Shown: positions 44,833-53,802 of the stretch, piece after piece
Layout of the letters: each line of letters begins with the position of its first letter
How positions within the stretch are numbered: position 1 is the stretch's first letter
From: Rhodobiaceae bacterium UBA4490
GTDB taxonomy: Bacteria > Pseudomonadota > Alphaproteobacteria > Parvibaculales > Parvibaculaceae
DNA: 64,000 bases
Reading direction: 5' to 3'
Assembly: GCA_002389665.1 (NCBI GenBank)
Contig: DGNO01000005.1
Location: forward strand, 319,920-383,919
Position numbers and translations under genes: made by a program
Notes under the pieces: generated by a model
The model's input: only the letters and a program-made list of their open reading frames with translations
The model's database searches: none
Told to the model about the DNA's origin: nothing

Positions 44833-46941
44833 TCAGGCGGCGTCCTTGCCGGTGACGGCGAGCGCAAAGGCGTAGACGAGCGCGACTTCCTTCAGCCGCT
44901 CGAACCGGCCTGAGGCGCCGCCATGCCCTGCCTCCATATTGGTTTTAAGGAGCAGGGCATTGTCATCGGTCTTGGCAGCGCGCAGTTTCGCCACCCATTT
45001 TGCTGGTTCCCAGTAAGTGACGCGCGGGTCCGTCAACCCGGCAATCACCAGCATATTGGGATAGGCTTGCGCTTTGACATTGTCGTAAGGCGAATAGGAA
45101 GCCATGTAGCGATAGGCTTCCTCATCCTCGATCGGGTTGCCCCATTCCAGCCATTCGGGCGGGGTGAGCGGCAGGCTCGCATCGAGCATGGTGTTCAGTA
45201 CATCGACGAAGGGCACCTCGGCGATGATGCCTTTGAAAAGCTCGGGCGCTTCATTCGCCACCACCCCCATCAACATGCCGCCGGCGCTCCCGCCATGTGC
45301 AACGATATTGCCGCGTGCGGTAAAGCCCTCGGCGGCGAGGTAGGCGCCGGCCGCCGTGAAATCGGTAAAGGTGTTTTTCTTCGAGGCGGTCTTGCCTGCC
45401 TTGTACCAGCGGTAGCCGCCTTCCTTGCCGCCCCTGATATGGGCGACCGCGTAAATCATGCCGCGATTGACGAGGCTGAGAACGCTCGCAGAAAAATAAG
45501 GGTCCATACTGATGCCGTAGGACCCGTAGCCGTAAAGATAAAGCGGCGCGCTGCCGTCGAGCGGTGTCGATTTTTTGTAAAGAAGCGAGATGGGAATGCG
45601 CTCGCCGTCTTCCGCCGTCGCAAAAAGCCGCCGCGTGACATAATCGCCCGGCGTATGGCCGCTCGGAATTTCCTGGCGCTTGCGCAAGCTGCGTGTGCCC
45701 GTCTCAATATCGTAATCATAGACTTCCGCCGGCGTCGTCATGGAGCTATAGGCAAAGCGCAATGTGCGCGCGTCATATTCATAGCCGCCATGAAGATCGA
45801 GATCGTAAGCCTCTTCATCGAGCTTGATCACGTCTTCCGTGCCCGTTTCCAGCGTGCGGATGACGATACGTTTCAGCCCGTCCCGCCGCTCGATACGCAA
45901 ATGATAATCGCGGAAGAGAAGCTGGCCGAGAATATAGGTGCCCGCCTCATGGGGCACCACATCGCGCCAATGGGCGGCATTCGGCGCCTCGACCGGCGCC
46001 TCGACGATTTTGAAATCTTCCGCGCCATTATCGTTCGTGTGGATGAGAAAGCGCCCGCGCGGGGCATCGTGTTCCACGTCATATTCGATGGCCGCCCGGC
46101 GCGGCTCGACGCAGCGCGGCGCGCTCTCAGGCTTTTGCGCATCGATCAGCCAGACCTCCGAGGTCTGATGGTCATGGGTGTTGATGAGAATGAAGGCGCT
46201 GTCCTGGGTTTCGGAAACGGAGACGAAGAAACCGGGATCGGGCTCTTCATAGACAAGCGCATCCGCTGCAGGATCATCGCCGAGCCTGTGCCGGTAGACC
46301 CGGCAGGGGCGGTGATTGTCGTCGAGCTTGGTATAAAAAAGCGTCGTGCCGTCCGGCGCCCAAACAGGATCGCCATTCGTATCGGGAATGGTGTCGGCAA
46401 GTTCCTTGCCGGTGGCAAGATCGCGGATATGGAGCGTGAAAAACTCCGAGCCTTTCCGGTCGACGGCCCAGGCGAGTTTGCTGTGATCGCGCGAATGGCT
46501 GATGCCGCCGAGCCGGAAATAGGCTTCGCCTTCCGCTTCCTTGTTCCCGTCGAGCAGAACCTCCACGTTTTCCTTGCCCCCTGCATCCGAGGAGCGGCAT
46601 TCGAGCGGATGTTGCGCGCCCGTCTCGAACTTGCGGAAATAATACCAGGGCCCGTCTTTCGCCGGCACGGAACTGTCGTCCTCCTTGATGCGGGCGCGAA
46701 TTTCGCTGAAGAGCGTCTCGCGCAAGTCTGAGAGCGGTTCGAGCGCGGCATCCGCATAAGCGTTTTCCGCTTCGAGATAGGCGCGGATTTCCGCGTCCAG
46801 CACGTCCGGATCGCGCATCACGTCCTGCCAGTTCTCCGCCCTCAGCCAGGCATAAGGGTCGGTCACCGTGATGCCGTGATGGGTGTGGCTGGCTTCTTTC
46901 AGCGCGGCGATGGGGGCGTTTGCGGGACGGGCGAGGGGCAT
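44833..46941 (-). CDS. ptrB: Oligopeptidase B (S9 prolyl-oligopeptidase family)
   Basis: 702 residues from ATG 46941 (GGAG 8 bases upstream; a TTG five codons earlier is weaker). An N-terminal beta-propeller (about 70-400) is followed by an alpha/beta-hydrolase domain with the nucleophile in AHGGSAGGMLMG, the acid in AGLTDPRVTYWE and the His in NMEAGHGGASGRF, in the family order. Oligopeptidase B cleaves short peptides after Lys or Arg in the cytoplasm. The typical DPYAWLR N-terminal motif is present (TDPYAWLRAEN). No signal peptide. Confidence 0.94.
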   Translation of the reverse strand: MPLARPANAPIAALKEASHTHHGITVTDPYAWLRAENWQDVMRDPDVLDAEIRAYLEAENAYADAALEPLSDLRETLFSEIRARIKEDDSSVPAKDGPWYYFRKFETGAQHPLECRSSDAGGKENVEVLLDGNKEAEGEAYFRLGGISHSRDHSKLAWAVDRKGSEFFTLHIRDLATGKELADTIPDTNGDPVWAPDGTTLFYTKLDDNHRPCRVYRHRLGDDPAADALVYEEPDPGFFVSVSETQDSAFILINTHDHQTSEVWLIDAQKPESAPRCVEPRRAAIEYDVEHDAPRGRFLIHTNDNGAEDFKIVEAPVEAPNAAHWRDVVPHEAGTYILGQLLFRDYHLRIERRDGLKRIVIRTLETGTEDVIKLDEEAYDLDLHGGYEYDARTLRFAYSSMTTPAEVYDYDIETGTRSLRKRQEIPSGHTPGDYVTRRLFATAEDGERIPISLLYKKSTPLDGSAPLYLYGYGSYGISMDPYFSASVLSLVNRGMIYAVAHIRGGKEGGYRWYKAGKTASKKNTFTDFTAAGAYLAAEGFTARGNIVAHGGSAGGMLMGVVANEAPELFKGIIAEVPFVDVLNTMLDASLPLTPPEWLEWGNPIEDEEAYRYMASYSPYDNVKAQAYPNMLVIAGLTDPRVTYWEPAKWVAKLRAAKTDDNALLLKTNMEAGHGGASGRFERLKEVALVYAFALAVTGKDAA

Positions 46942-46976
46942 GGGGAACTCCGGCAATGAGGACCAAGTTTACAATG

Positions 46977-47013
46977 AAAAAGCCCCCGGCGCGCAAGCGG
47001 GCCGGGGGCTTTT
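46977..47013 (-). terminator. Intrinsic terminator of the MaoC-like gene
   Basis: Arms AGCCCCCGGC and GCCGGGGGCT around a 10-base loop are flanked by A-run and T-run. It lies just downstream (15 bases) of the minus-strand MaoC stop and upstream of the oligopeptidase start, so it ends the MaoC transcript. Confidence 0.85.
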
Positions 47014-47027
47014 AAAGCAGCGCGCTC

Positions 47028-47480
47028 TTATTCGTAGAGCAGCGTGATCGTTTCGGCGATCAGGGCCGGGCGTTCCTGGCCTTCGATCTCCACGGTCACT
47101 TCGTTGATGAACTGCGTGCCGCCGCCCTTGGGGTTGGCTTCTTTCAGCTTCACGCGGGCGCGGACCTTGGAATTGACCGGCACCATGTTGGTGAAGCGCA
47201 CGGAGTTGGAGCCGTAATTGATGCCGCGCGTCACGCTTTTCACGCCGCTGATCTGGCTCATCAGGGCAGGCAGCAGCGAGAGCGTCAGATAGCCATGGGC
47301 GATGGTCGGCATGCCCAGTTCTTTCTTTGTGCGCTCGGGGTCGATGTGGATCCACTGATGGTCGCCCGTCGCATCGGCGAACAGGTTGATGCGGTCCTGG
47401 TCGATTTCCATCCACTCGCTGACGCCGATTTCATTGCCGGCCTCTTTTGCATAATCGGCCACGGTGTCGAAAACGCGCAT
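47028..47480 (-). CDS. MaoC-like hot-dog dehydratase/hydratase
   Basis: 150 residues from ATG 47480 (GGAGG 5 bases upstream); a longer reading without domain content is rejected. The fold's signature is FADATGDHQWIHIDPERTKKE, the (R)-hydratase motif with the catalytic Asp-x4-His, followed by AHGYLTLSLLPALM. Such proteins hydrate trans-2-enoyl-CoA to 3-hydroxyacyl-CoA or act in related acyl-CoA steps. It may act with the acyl-CoA ligase and enoyl-CoA hydratase in this region. Small single-domain form, as in PhaJ-like enzymes. Confidence 0.9.
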   Translation of the reverse strand: MRVFDTVADYAKEAGNEIGVSEWMEIDQDRINLFADATGDHQWIHIDPERTKKELGMPTIAHGYLTLSLLPALMSQISGVKSVTRGINYGSNSVRFTNMVPVNSKVRARVKLKEANPKGGGTQFINEVTVEIEGQERPALIAETITLLYE

Positions 47481-47649
47481 AAATGCCTCCGTCTTTTCTG
47501 ATTTTGCCGCTGTGATGACAGCAGGTTGCGTATGGCGCGGCGCGGGGCTCACCCGCCGCCGTCCGGGAATCTGGCCCCAAAGGTAGCGGTCCCGGCGCCG
47601 GATTTCCAACGCTTAATTAAAGGCGGAAAAGGCGGCGTTTGACGCCTCT

Positions 47650-47680
47650 ACATGGCCCTTGCATGGCCCTTACATGGCCT
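47650..47680. repeat. Short imperfect tandem repeat (CATGGCC units)
   Basis: Three near-identical 11-base units of [A/G]CATGGCC[C/T]TT lie head-to-tail beyond the OmpA-like gene stop. Repeats like this may be remnants or protein-binding arrays. No function can be assigned. Confidence 0.6.
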
Positions 47681-47685
47681 CCTTC

Positions 47686-48162
47686 CTACATGGAGAGGCG
47701 GATGCGCACGCGCCGGTCTTCCTTCGAATCCCAGGTCAGGCTCTCGGCGATCCAGCCCATCGGCTCGCCCTCGGGCTCGATGGCGATTTTCGAGGCAGGC
47801 CAGCCCAGTTTCTTGAAGGCGCGGGCCACGGCCTCGGAGCGCTTGCGGGCAAGCTCAGCATTATAAGCGGCATTGCCCTTCTTGCTGGCTTTACCGAAAA
47901 GGCAGATCTGCTGCATGTGCTGGCCCGTCGCCCGCTCATAAACCCGCTCGATCTTATCGAGATATTCCGGGGCGATGGCGGCGCTGTCGGTCTCGAAATA
48001 GATATATTCTTCCCGCTGCAGCTTGCCCGAGGCGCCGAACTTGTTGTTGCACTCCTTGCCGGAGGAATGGACTTCCTGCGCGCCCGCCGGACCCGAGGCG
48101 CTCATGGCTGCAAGTCCCAATCCGAGTGATGCGGCGAAGAAAACTGTCGTGAGAATACGCAT
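47686..48162 (-). CDS. OmpA-family protein with signal peptide
   Basis: 158 residues from ATG 48162, with GGGGG 6 bases upstream. The signal peptide (RILTTVFFAASLGLGLAAMSASGPAGAQ) exports it. The mature domain resembles OmpA-like peptidoglycan-binding: YIYFETDSAAIAPEYLDKIERVY and NAELARKRSEAVARAFKKLGWPASKI. The usual FDxxSxxL strand is present in modified form, so peptidoglycan binding is likely but not certain. Probably periplasmic, without a beta-barrel. It ends before the tandem repeat region and a MaoC gene on the same strand. Confidence 0.85.
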   Translation of the reverse strand: MRILTTVFFAASLGLGLAAMSASGPAGAQEVHSSGKECNNKFGASGKLQREEYIYFETDSAAIAPEYLDKIERVYERATGQHMQQICLFGKASKKGNAAYNAELARKRSEAVARAFKKLGWPASKIAIEPEGEPMGWIAESLTWDSKEDRRVRIRLSM

Positions 48163-48255
48163 GGCGAGCCCCCTTTTGCGATGATGCAGCCAATTTAACC
48201 CCAATCAGCAAAATGCAAAACAGCTGAACCGGCGCTGAACGGCGGCCTGAAAAGA

Positions 48256-48282
48256 AAAGGCCCGGCGCTGGGCCGGGCCTTT
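48256..48282 (-). terminator. Intrinsic terminator of the acyl-CoA ligase gene
   Basis: Arms AAAGGCCCGGC and GCCGGGCCTTT enclose a GCTGG loop, ending 11 bases beyond the minus-strand stop at 48293. The T-run follows on the minus strand. Confidence 0.85.
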
Positions 48283-48292
48283 GAAGAGAAGA

Positions 48293-49858
48293 TCACACGA
48301 TCTTTGAGTCGTGATTGCCCCAATATTTGTCGCGGATGAGCCGCTTATAGAGCTTACCCGTCGGGTGGCGCGGCAATTCCTTGTCGAAATCCACCGAACG
48401 CGGGCATTTGATCTTGGAAAGCTCGCTCTGGCAGAAGGCGATGAGCTCTTCTTCAAGCTCGGGGCCTGCATCCGCCCAGTCCATGGGCTGGACAATGGCT
48501 TTCACCTCTTCGCCGAAATCGGTGTTCGGCACGCCGATCACCGCCACATCGGCGACCTTCGGGTGGGTGATGAGCAGGTTTTCCGCTTCCTGCGGATAGA
48601 TGTTCACCCCGCCGGAAATGATCATGAAAGCCTTGCGGTCGGTCAGGTAAAGATAACCGTCCTCATCCAGCCGGCCGATATCGCCCAGTGTCGTCCAATG
48701 CTTGTGCTTGGGGTGGCGGCTGTCGCGGGTCTTCTTTTCATCGTTGTAATATTGGAATTGCGGCGCATCCGGGTCATCGGCTTCGAAATAGATCGTGCCG
48801 GCCTCGCCCACGGGCACTTCATTGCCCTCATCGTCGCAAATATGCACCTTGCCGAGCAGCGCTTTGCCGACGGAGCCTTTGTGCTGCAGCCATTCTTCCG
48901 AATTGAGCGCGCAGAACCCGTTACCTTCCGAGCCTGCATAATATTCGTTGATGACCGGGCCCCACCATTCGATCATCTGTTCCTTCACCGGCACCGGGCA
49001 GGGGGCGGCGGCGTGGATCGCGCATTTGAGCGAGGAGACATCGTATTTCTTGCGCACCTCTTCGGGCAGCTTGAGCATGCGCACGAACATGGTCGGCACC
49101 CACTGGCTGTGCGTGATCTTGTATTTCTCAATCAGCTGCAGCGCCTGTTCTTCATCGAAATGTTCCATCACGATGCAGGTGCCGCCAAGGCGCTGCACCG
49201 TCATGTTGTAGCGCAGGGGCGCGGCGTGATAGAGCGGCGCCGGGGAAAGATAGACCGTGTCCCCGTCGAAGCCGTAAAGCGCCTGGGCCAGCATGACGAG
49301 GCCCGGCACTTCGTCGATGGGCCCGCCGGAAAGCGGAATGCGGATGCCTTTCGGCCGCCCGGTCGTGCCCGACGAATAGAGCATATCCGTGCCCGCCGTT
49401 TCATCGGCGATCGGCGTTTTGGGCATGGCATCGCGCGCGTCTTCATAAGCGCTGTAGCCTGCTTCCGCGCCGCCGATCATGTAGCGGTGTTTCGCCCCTT
49501 TGATGAGGTCCTTGGCGAGCAGATCTTTTGCCGTTGCCGCCAGTGCCTTCGAGGTGAAGAAGGCCTTGGCCCCGCAATCTTCCACGATGTAGTCGATCTC
49601 GCTCGGCGTCAGGCGCGAGGAAATACAGGTGAAGTAAAGCCCGGCCCGCTGCGCGCCCCAGCAAAGCTCCAGATAGCGGGCATTGTTTTCCATGAAAATG
49701 GCAATGGCATCGCCTGTCTTCAGCCCCAGGCTGCGCAGGAGCTGGGCGACCTGATTGGAGCGCTCGTCGAGCTCTTTATAGGTTACGGTTTCGCCCGTAT
49801 TCGCCATGATATAGGCGGGCCGGTCGGGCGCAGTGGCCGCATGATGAAACGGATGCAT
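48293..49858 (-). CDS. AMP-forming acyl-CoA synthetase
   Basis: 521 residues. The adenylate-forming signature YSSGTTGRPKG lies at 161-171, followed by the A5-type motif YAGSEGNGFCALN and the catalytic-lysine region PTGKLYKRLIRDKYW near the C-terminus. ATG 49858 has GGGAG about 8 bases upstream. It activates a carboxylic acid (probably fatty or aryl) with ATP and CoA. Neighbours (enoyl-CoA hydratase at 50069 divergent, MaoC) suggest a fatty or aromatic acid degradation role. Closest general class is acid-CoA ligases of the FadD/CaiC kind; the precise acid is unknown. Confidence 0.92.
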   Translation of the reverse strand: MHPFHHAATAPDRPAYIMANTGETVTYKELDERSNQVAQLLRSLGLKTGDAIAIFMENNARYLELCWGAQRAGLYFTCISSRLTPSEIDYIVEDCGAKAFFTSKALAATAKDLLAKDLIKGAKHRYMIGGAEAGYSAYEDARDAMPKTPIADETAGTDMLYSSGTTGRPKGIRIPLSGGPIDEVPGLVMLAQALYGFDGDTVYLSPAPLYHAAPLRYNMTVQRLGGTCIVMEHFDEEQALQLIEKYKITHSQWVPTMFVRMLKLPEEVRKKYDVSSLKCAIHAAAPCPVPVKEQMIEWWGPVINEYYAGSEGNGFCALNSEEWLQHKGSVGKALLGKVHICDDEGNEVPVGEAGTIYFEADDPDAPQFQYYNDEKKTRDSRHPKHKHWTTLGDIGRLDEDGYLYLTDRKAFMIISGGVNIYPQEAENLLITHPKVADVAVIGVPNTDFGEEVKAIVQPMDWADAGPELEEELIAFCQSELSKIKCPRSVDFDKELPRHPTGKLYKRLIRDKYWGNHDSKIV

Positions 49859-50068
49859 GTAGCGTCTCCCTGATTCCCGGCCTTTTTGGCCGGTTCTTAT
49901 CCGGCTCTTGCGGCCGGCTCTCTTTGGCCGGGATCATAAACCAGTTGGAAAATTTGTGCACCGGTTTGCGTGGCCGGGGGAGGCCGCCTGACGCAACGTC
50001 AAGGATAAAAGAAGGCGGAAATTCTAAGCCGCCTCTTGTATGGTGCCCCCATCGATAGGGAGAAAAAC

Positions 50069-50974
50069 ATGACCTACAAGACCATCAAATATGAAGTGGC
50101 GGAGAATATCCTCACCATCACCCTCAACCGCCCGGACAAGCTGAACGCCTTTACCGGCGAAATGATGTTCGAGCTGATCGACGCCTTCGATAAAGCCGAT
50201 GCGGACGATAATGTCGGCGCGATCATCGTGACGGGCGAGGGCCGGGCTTTCTGCGCCGGCGCCGACCTTTCCGCCGGGGCCAAAACCTTCGACTATGAAA
50301 AGCGCGAAGACCGCCCGGACAAGGAAGGCGATCCGCGCCGCGCCGACGGCTCCGTGGATTATAGCCATGAAGCGGTGCGCGATGGCGGCGGGCGCGTTTC
50401 CTTGCGCATCTTCGAATGCCTGAAGCCCGTCATCGCCGCGGTCAACGGCCCGGCGGTCGGCGTCGGCGTGACCATGCAATTGCCGATGGACATTCGTCTT
50501 GCCTCGGAAGATGCGAAATTCGGCTTCGTCTTCAACCGGCGCGGCATCAATCCGGAAGCCTGTTCGAGCTGGTTCCTGCCGCGTCTCGTCGGTATCAGCC
50601 AGGCGCTGGAATGGACATATACAGGCCGCGTTTTCCCGGCGCAGGAAGCTCTCGAAGGCGGCCTCGTCAAGAAAGTCTATAAAGCCGACGAGCTTCTGCC
50701 CGCCGCCCGGGCCATCGCGCGGGAAATCATCGACAACACCGCGCCCGTTTCCAACGCCCTGACGCGCCAGATGATGTGGCGCATGCTGGGCGCGGATCAT
50801 CCCATGGAAGCGCATAAGGTCGACAGCCGCGCCATCTATTCGCGCGGCGCCTCGGCGGATGCGAAAGAAGGCGTCATGTCGTTCCTGGAAAAACGCCCGG
50901 CAGAATATCCATGCACGGTCTCCAAGGACATGCCGGACTTCTTCCCCTGGTGGGACGAGCGCAAATACAGCTAA
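50069..50974 (+). CDS. Enoyl-CoA hydratase/isomerase (crotonase family)
   Basis: 301 residues from ATG 50069 behind AGGGAGA; a longer reading would add 11 residues without family match. The oxyanion-hole segment GRAFCAGADLSAG is at 58-70, and the second one (VNGPAVGVGVTMQLPMDIRLASEDAKFGF) follows near 130. The C-terminal region is typical too. It should hydrate or isomerise an enoyl-CoA in acyl-CoA breakdown. Divergent from the acyl-CoA ligase, with 210 bases between them. Confidence 0.92.
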   Translation: MTYKTIKYEVAENILTITLNRPDKLNAFTGEMMFELIDAFDKADADDNVGAIIVTGEGRAFCAGADLSAGAKTFDYEKREDRPDKEGDPRRADGSVDYSHEAVRDGGGRVSLRIFECLKPVIAAVNGPAVGVGVTMQLPMDIRLASEDAKFGFVFNRRGINPEACSSWFLPRLVGISQALEWTYTGRVFPAQEALEGGLVKKVYKADELLPAARAIAREIIDNTAPVSNALTRQMMWRMLGADHPMEAHKVDSRAIYSRGASADAKEGVMSFLEKRPAEYPCTVSKDMPDFFPWWDERKYS

Positions 50975-50983
50975 GTCGCCGGA

Positions 50984-52252
50984 TCAGGAGGCGCCGCTTC
51001 CCACTTTGTGAGGCGGCGCTTCCAATCCCCAGAGCGGGGAAAAGAAGAACATCGTCAGCCACACCACCACCATGGCGGCGGAGGGCACGAGCACCGCGTT
51101 GAGCGGGCCTATGGCCTTGATGATATAGCCCGTGGCGAAAGAGCCGATCGGCCCGCCGCCCATCATTCCCAGTTGAAAAATCGAGAGCACCCGGGCGCGG
51201 TGCGTATCGCTGGCAAATTCCTGCACGATGGCGCGCGACTGTGTCATGGAAACGCCGGCGGCAAGGCCCCAGCAGGCGGCAAGCACATAAACGCTCCAGA
51301 AGGGCGGTTCGAAATGAAAGCCGACCATCGCCGCCGAGCCGGTGCAGAGCGCCAGCATGATGGCGCGGCCCTGCTTTTTGATGGGCCGCAAGCGGCTTTG
51401 CACGGTGGAGGAAATACCGATACCGGAAAAGAAGACGACATAGACCCCGGCCAGCGCCGCCGAACCCCCGCCATAAACATCCGGAATGAGAATGGGGAAG
51501 AACACCATGAAGACGCCGATATAAAGCACGCCGGAGGAAAACATCATGGTGATGACGGGGCGCAGCCGCTCCGACTGCCAGACAATGACGAGCCCTTCCT
51601 TGATGAGCTGCCATTGGGAGGGGCGCTTCTGATCTTCCTTCAAGGGTGCTGCGGGCGGCGGCGGGGCTTTGGGCAGGCGGCTGGTGGTAAAAGCGGCGGC
51701 GGCGAGCGCCAGCGCCTGGGTGAGCACGATAAAGAGGGGGCCGGCGAGCCCGGCAAGCCCGCTGAGGAGATTGCCCAGCACCTGCGACAGGAACTGCATG
51801 CTCATGGCCGAGGCAACGGCTTTTTGAATGGCGCCCGGCCGCTCCCGGTTGATGACGCGGGTAAGAAGCGAATCGCGCGCCGGGGTGACGAAAGCGCCGA
51901 GTGTCGAAAAGACGAGCAGATAGACGATCATCACCGGATAGGAGAGATAGCCCATGTAAATCGCGGCGGCGAGCGTGAGCGGCACCACCATGCCCATGAG
52001 CTGCAACCGCATGAGATAAGAGCGCAGCTCCATGCGGTCCGCCGTCGCCCCGCCGAAAAGCCCGAGCAGCAGCATGGCGAGCATCGAACAGGCTTGAGCG
52101 ATGCCCACATATTCCGGCCCCATGCCCAGCACTTCTTTGATGAGCCAGGGTGCCAGCACCATCTGAATGCCTGTGGCGAAGAAATAAGTGCCGAGCCCGC
52201 CCATATACCATTTGAGGTGAGCGGGAAGGGGCGGATTTGCCGCAATGCTCAT
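50984..52252 (-). CDS. MFS transporter, downstream member of an overlapping pair
   Basis: 422 residues with about 12 membrane helices, starting MSIAANPPLPAHLKWYMGGLGTYFF. MFS landmarks include FGGATADRMELRSYLM (loop 2-3 type) and GMMGGGPIGSFATGYIIKAIGP. Its ATG overlaps the stop of the upstream MFS gene by 4 bases (ATGA), so both are made from one transcript. It shares clear similarity with its partner. Substrate unknown; could be an organic acid, aromatic compound or drug. Confidence 0.88.
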   Translation of the reverse strand: MSIAANPPLPAHLKWYMGGLGTYFFATGIQMVLAPWLIKEVLGMGPEYVGIAQACSMLAMLLLGLFGGATADRMELRSYLMRLQLMGMVVPLTLAAAIYMGYLSYPVMIVYLLVFSTLGAFVTPARDSLLTRVINRERPGAIQKAVASAMSMQFLSQVLGNLLSGLAGLAGPLFIVLTQALALAAAAFTTSRLPKAPPPPAAPLKEDQKRPSQWQLIKEGLVIVWQSERLRPVITMMFSSGVLYIGVFMVFFPILIPDVYGGGSAALAGVYVVFFSGIGISSTVQSRLRPIKKQGRAIMLALCTGSAAMVGFHFEPPFWSVYVLAACWGLAAGVSMTQSRAIVQEFASDTHRARVLSIFQLGMMGGGPIGSFATGYIIKAIGPLNAVLVPSAAMVVVWLTMFFFSPLWGLEAPPHKVGSGAS

Positions 52253-53505
52253 GAACGGCCCTCATTGTGAAGTTCGGGGCGGGGCGCGTGAAGGGACAGC
52301 AGCGCCGTGCGGGCGCAGAGCCAGGCAAGAATGCCCGCCATCACAAGCGCAGGCAAAAGCACGGCATTTGCAAGCCCTGTGAGGCCGATAAGCCCGCCCA
52401 TGGCGAAAGAGCCGATGGGCCCGCCGCCCATCATGCCGAGCTGATAGATGGAAAGGACGCGCGCGCGGTGCGTCGGGCGCGCTTCGCTCTGCACGATGGT
52501 GCGGGTGATGGTCATGGTCGTGCCCGCGCCGATGCCCCAGAGAAAAGAGAGCGCGCAAAACATCCAAAAGGAAATAGGCAGCGAAAAGAGCGCGAGGATG
52601 ATCGCCCCCGAGCCCACGGAAGCGACGAGCACCTTGCCGCGCGCTTCCACATGGCCGAAGCGCAGCAGCGTGAAGGTGGCGAGGATCGTGCCGCCCCAGA
52701 AGGAAAGGTTCGCGGCGCTGAGCTGCGAGACGCCGCCGCCGTAAATGTCGCGCACCATGAGCGGCATCAGCACCATGAAGCTGCCCACATATAAAAGCCC
52801 GATGGCGGTGATGAGCACGATCACGGGAAAGATCGAGGGGGAGTGCCAGACCTCGCGCAGCCCGTCCAGAATGTCGCTGCCGCGCGTGGCCCCGCTTGGC
52901 TCATGCAGCGATGGCATGGGGCGGAGCTGAAAGACCGCCATGCCGCCCAGCACCATGACAAGCGCCTGCACATGCAGGAACAGCGAAACGGCGTTCAGGT
53001 CTTCCAGGCCGAAATACGCCGAAAGGAAGGGAATGAGCTGTACCGAGAGCATACCGAGAAGCTGCCCGCTCAGCTGCACGCCCATGGCGATGGTGACGAT
53101 GCGCTGAATGTCCTGCCCGCCGAGCCGGCTGAGGGAGGAATCGCGGGCCGGAATGGCAAAGGCCCCGAGCGTGCCCATGGTCAGCGCGTAAAGAATGAGA
53201 ATTTCATAGGCGAGCAAGCCTTGAAGCAGCGCATAGCCAAGGCCGAGGGCCGGAAGCGCGGCGATGAGATGAACGCGGATGAGGATCGTCCGGCAGTCCG
53301 AGCGCTCCGCCGTCAGCCCGCCGACCAGCATGAGAAGGAGAGCGGGAATTTGCAGGCACATCTGCGCCAGGCCGACGAAAAAGGCGGGCTCGTGCAGCAC
53401 GTTGGCAACGAGATGGGGAAAGAGAACGAATTGCATGCCGAGGCTGATGAACCAGCTTGCCTGTCCGCCCATATACCAGCCGAGTTGCCCCTCGGTTCTT
53501 TGCAT
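52249..53505 (-). CDS. MFS transporter, upstream member of an overlapping pair
   Basis: 418 residues from ATG 53505 (GGGAGG 5 bases upstream); a longer reading adds 29 unconvincing residues. It begins MQRTEGQLGWYMGGQASWFI and shares with the downstream gene LGMMGGGPIGSFAMGGLIG and similar N-terminal geometry. Twelve hydrophobic segments are visible. A tandem duplication that retained translational overlap suggests the two proteins may work together or as a heterodimer. No regulator is directly adjacent; the histidine kinase gene is divergent. Confidence 0.88.
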   Translation of the reverse strand: MQRTEGQLGWYMGGQASWFISLGMQFVLFPHLVANVLHEPAFFVGLAQMCLQIPALLLMLVGGLTAERSDCRTILIRVHLIAALPALGLGYALLQGLLAYEILILYALTMGTLGAFAIPARDSSLSRLGGQDIQRIVTIAMGVQLSGQLLGMLSVQLIPFLSAYFGLEDLNAVSLFLHVQALVMVLGGMAVFQLRPMPSLHEPSGATRGSDILDGLREVWHSPSIFPVIVLITAIGLLYVGSFMVLMPLMVRDIYGGGVSQLSAANLSFWGGTILATFTLLRFGHVEARGKVLVASVGSGAIILALFSLPISFWMFCALSFLWGIGAGTTMTITRTIVQSEARPTHRARVLSIYQLGMMGGGPIGSFAMGGLIGLTGLANAVLLPALVMAGILAWLCARTALLSLHAPRPELHNEGRS

Positions 53506-53635
53506 CTTTGCCTCCCGGCGCCCCGTTTTACTGCCCGGGTCTTGCCCGGCTATTGCCGCCGCTGCCTCACGTGCTGTTTCAATGCGGCGCATTTTCTTAA
53601 CACCGGCGGGCCGCGCCGCGGTGATTTTATCGTTT

Positions 53636-53698
53636 GAATGTCATTTTATCGCATTTTCCCGCCACTTCATGCGCGAATGTGAATTTTACATGACATTC
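53636..53698. promoter_or_regulatory. Widely spaced inverted repeat upstream of the CBS-like kinase
   Basis: GAATGTCAT (53636-53644) is repeated inverted as ATGACATTC (53690-53698), with 45 bases between them, in the divergent region of the MFS and histidine kinase genes. It could be paired operator half-sites or chance. Confidence 0.35.
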
Positions 53699-53761
53699 GG
53701 GAATCTTAAGAATTGCGCAATGGCGGGCGCGAAAGATAGCCGCAACTAATTTGCATTTCCC

Positions 53762-53781
53762 GCGCGGGGCAAACCCCGCGC
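53762..53781 (+). promoter_or_regulatory. Hairpin in the 5' leader of the CBS-like kinase
   Basis: Perfect 8-base arms GCGCGGGG and CCCCGCGC around a CAAA loop end 21 bases before the ATG. The stem may affect translation or transcript stability. There is no T-run, so not a standard terminator. Confidence 0.5.
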
Positions 53782-53802
53782 TGTGAGGCAAGGGATGCGG
53801 TC

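Noticed and set aside
44923..46731. Long plus-strand open frame (about 600 codons) across the oligopeptidase gene
   Set aside because: It is antisense to a full catalytic-motif peptidase, has no recognisable domain, and is Arg/His-rich as expected from GC-rich complement readings.
48311..49873. Plus-strand open frame of about 520 codons across the acyl-CoA ligase
   Set aside because: Exact antisense of a well-supported adenylate-forming enzyme; composition and lack of domains mark it as a shadow.
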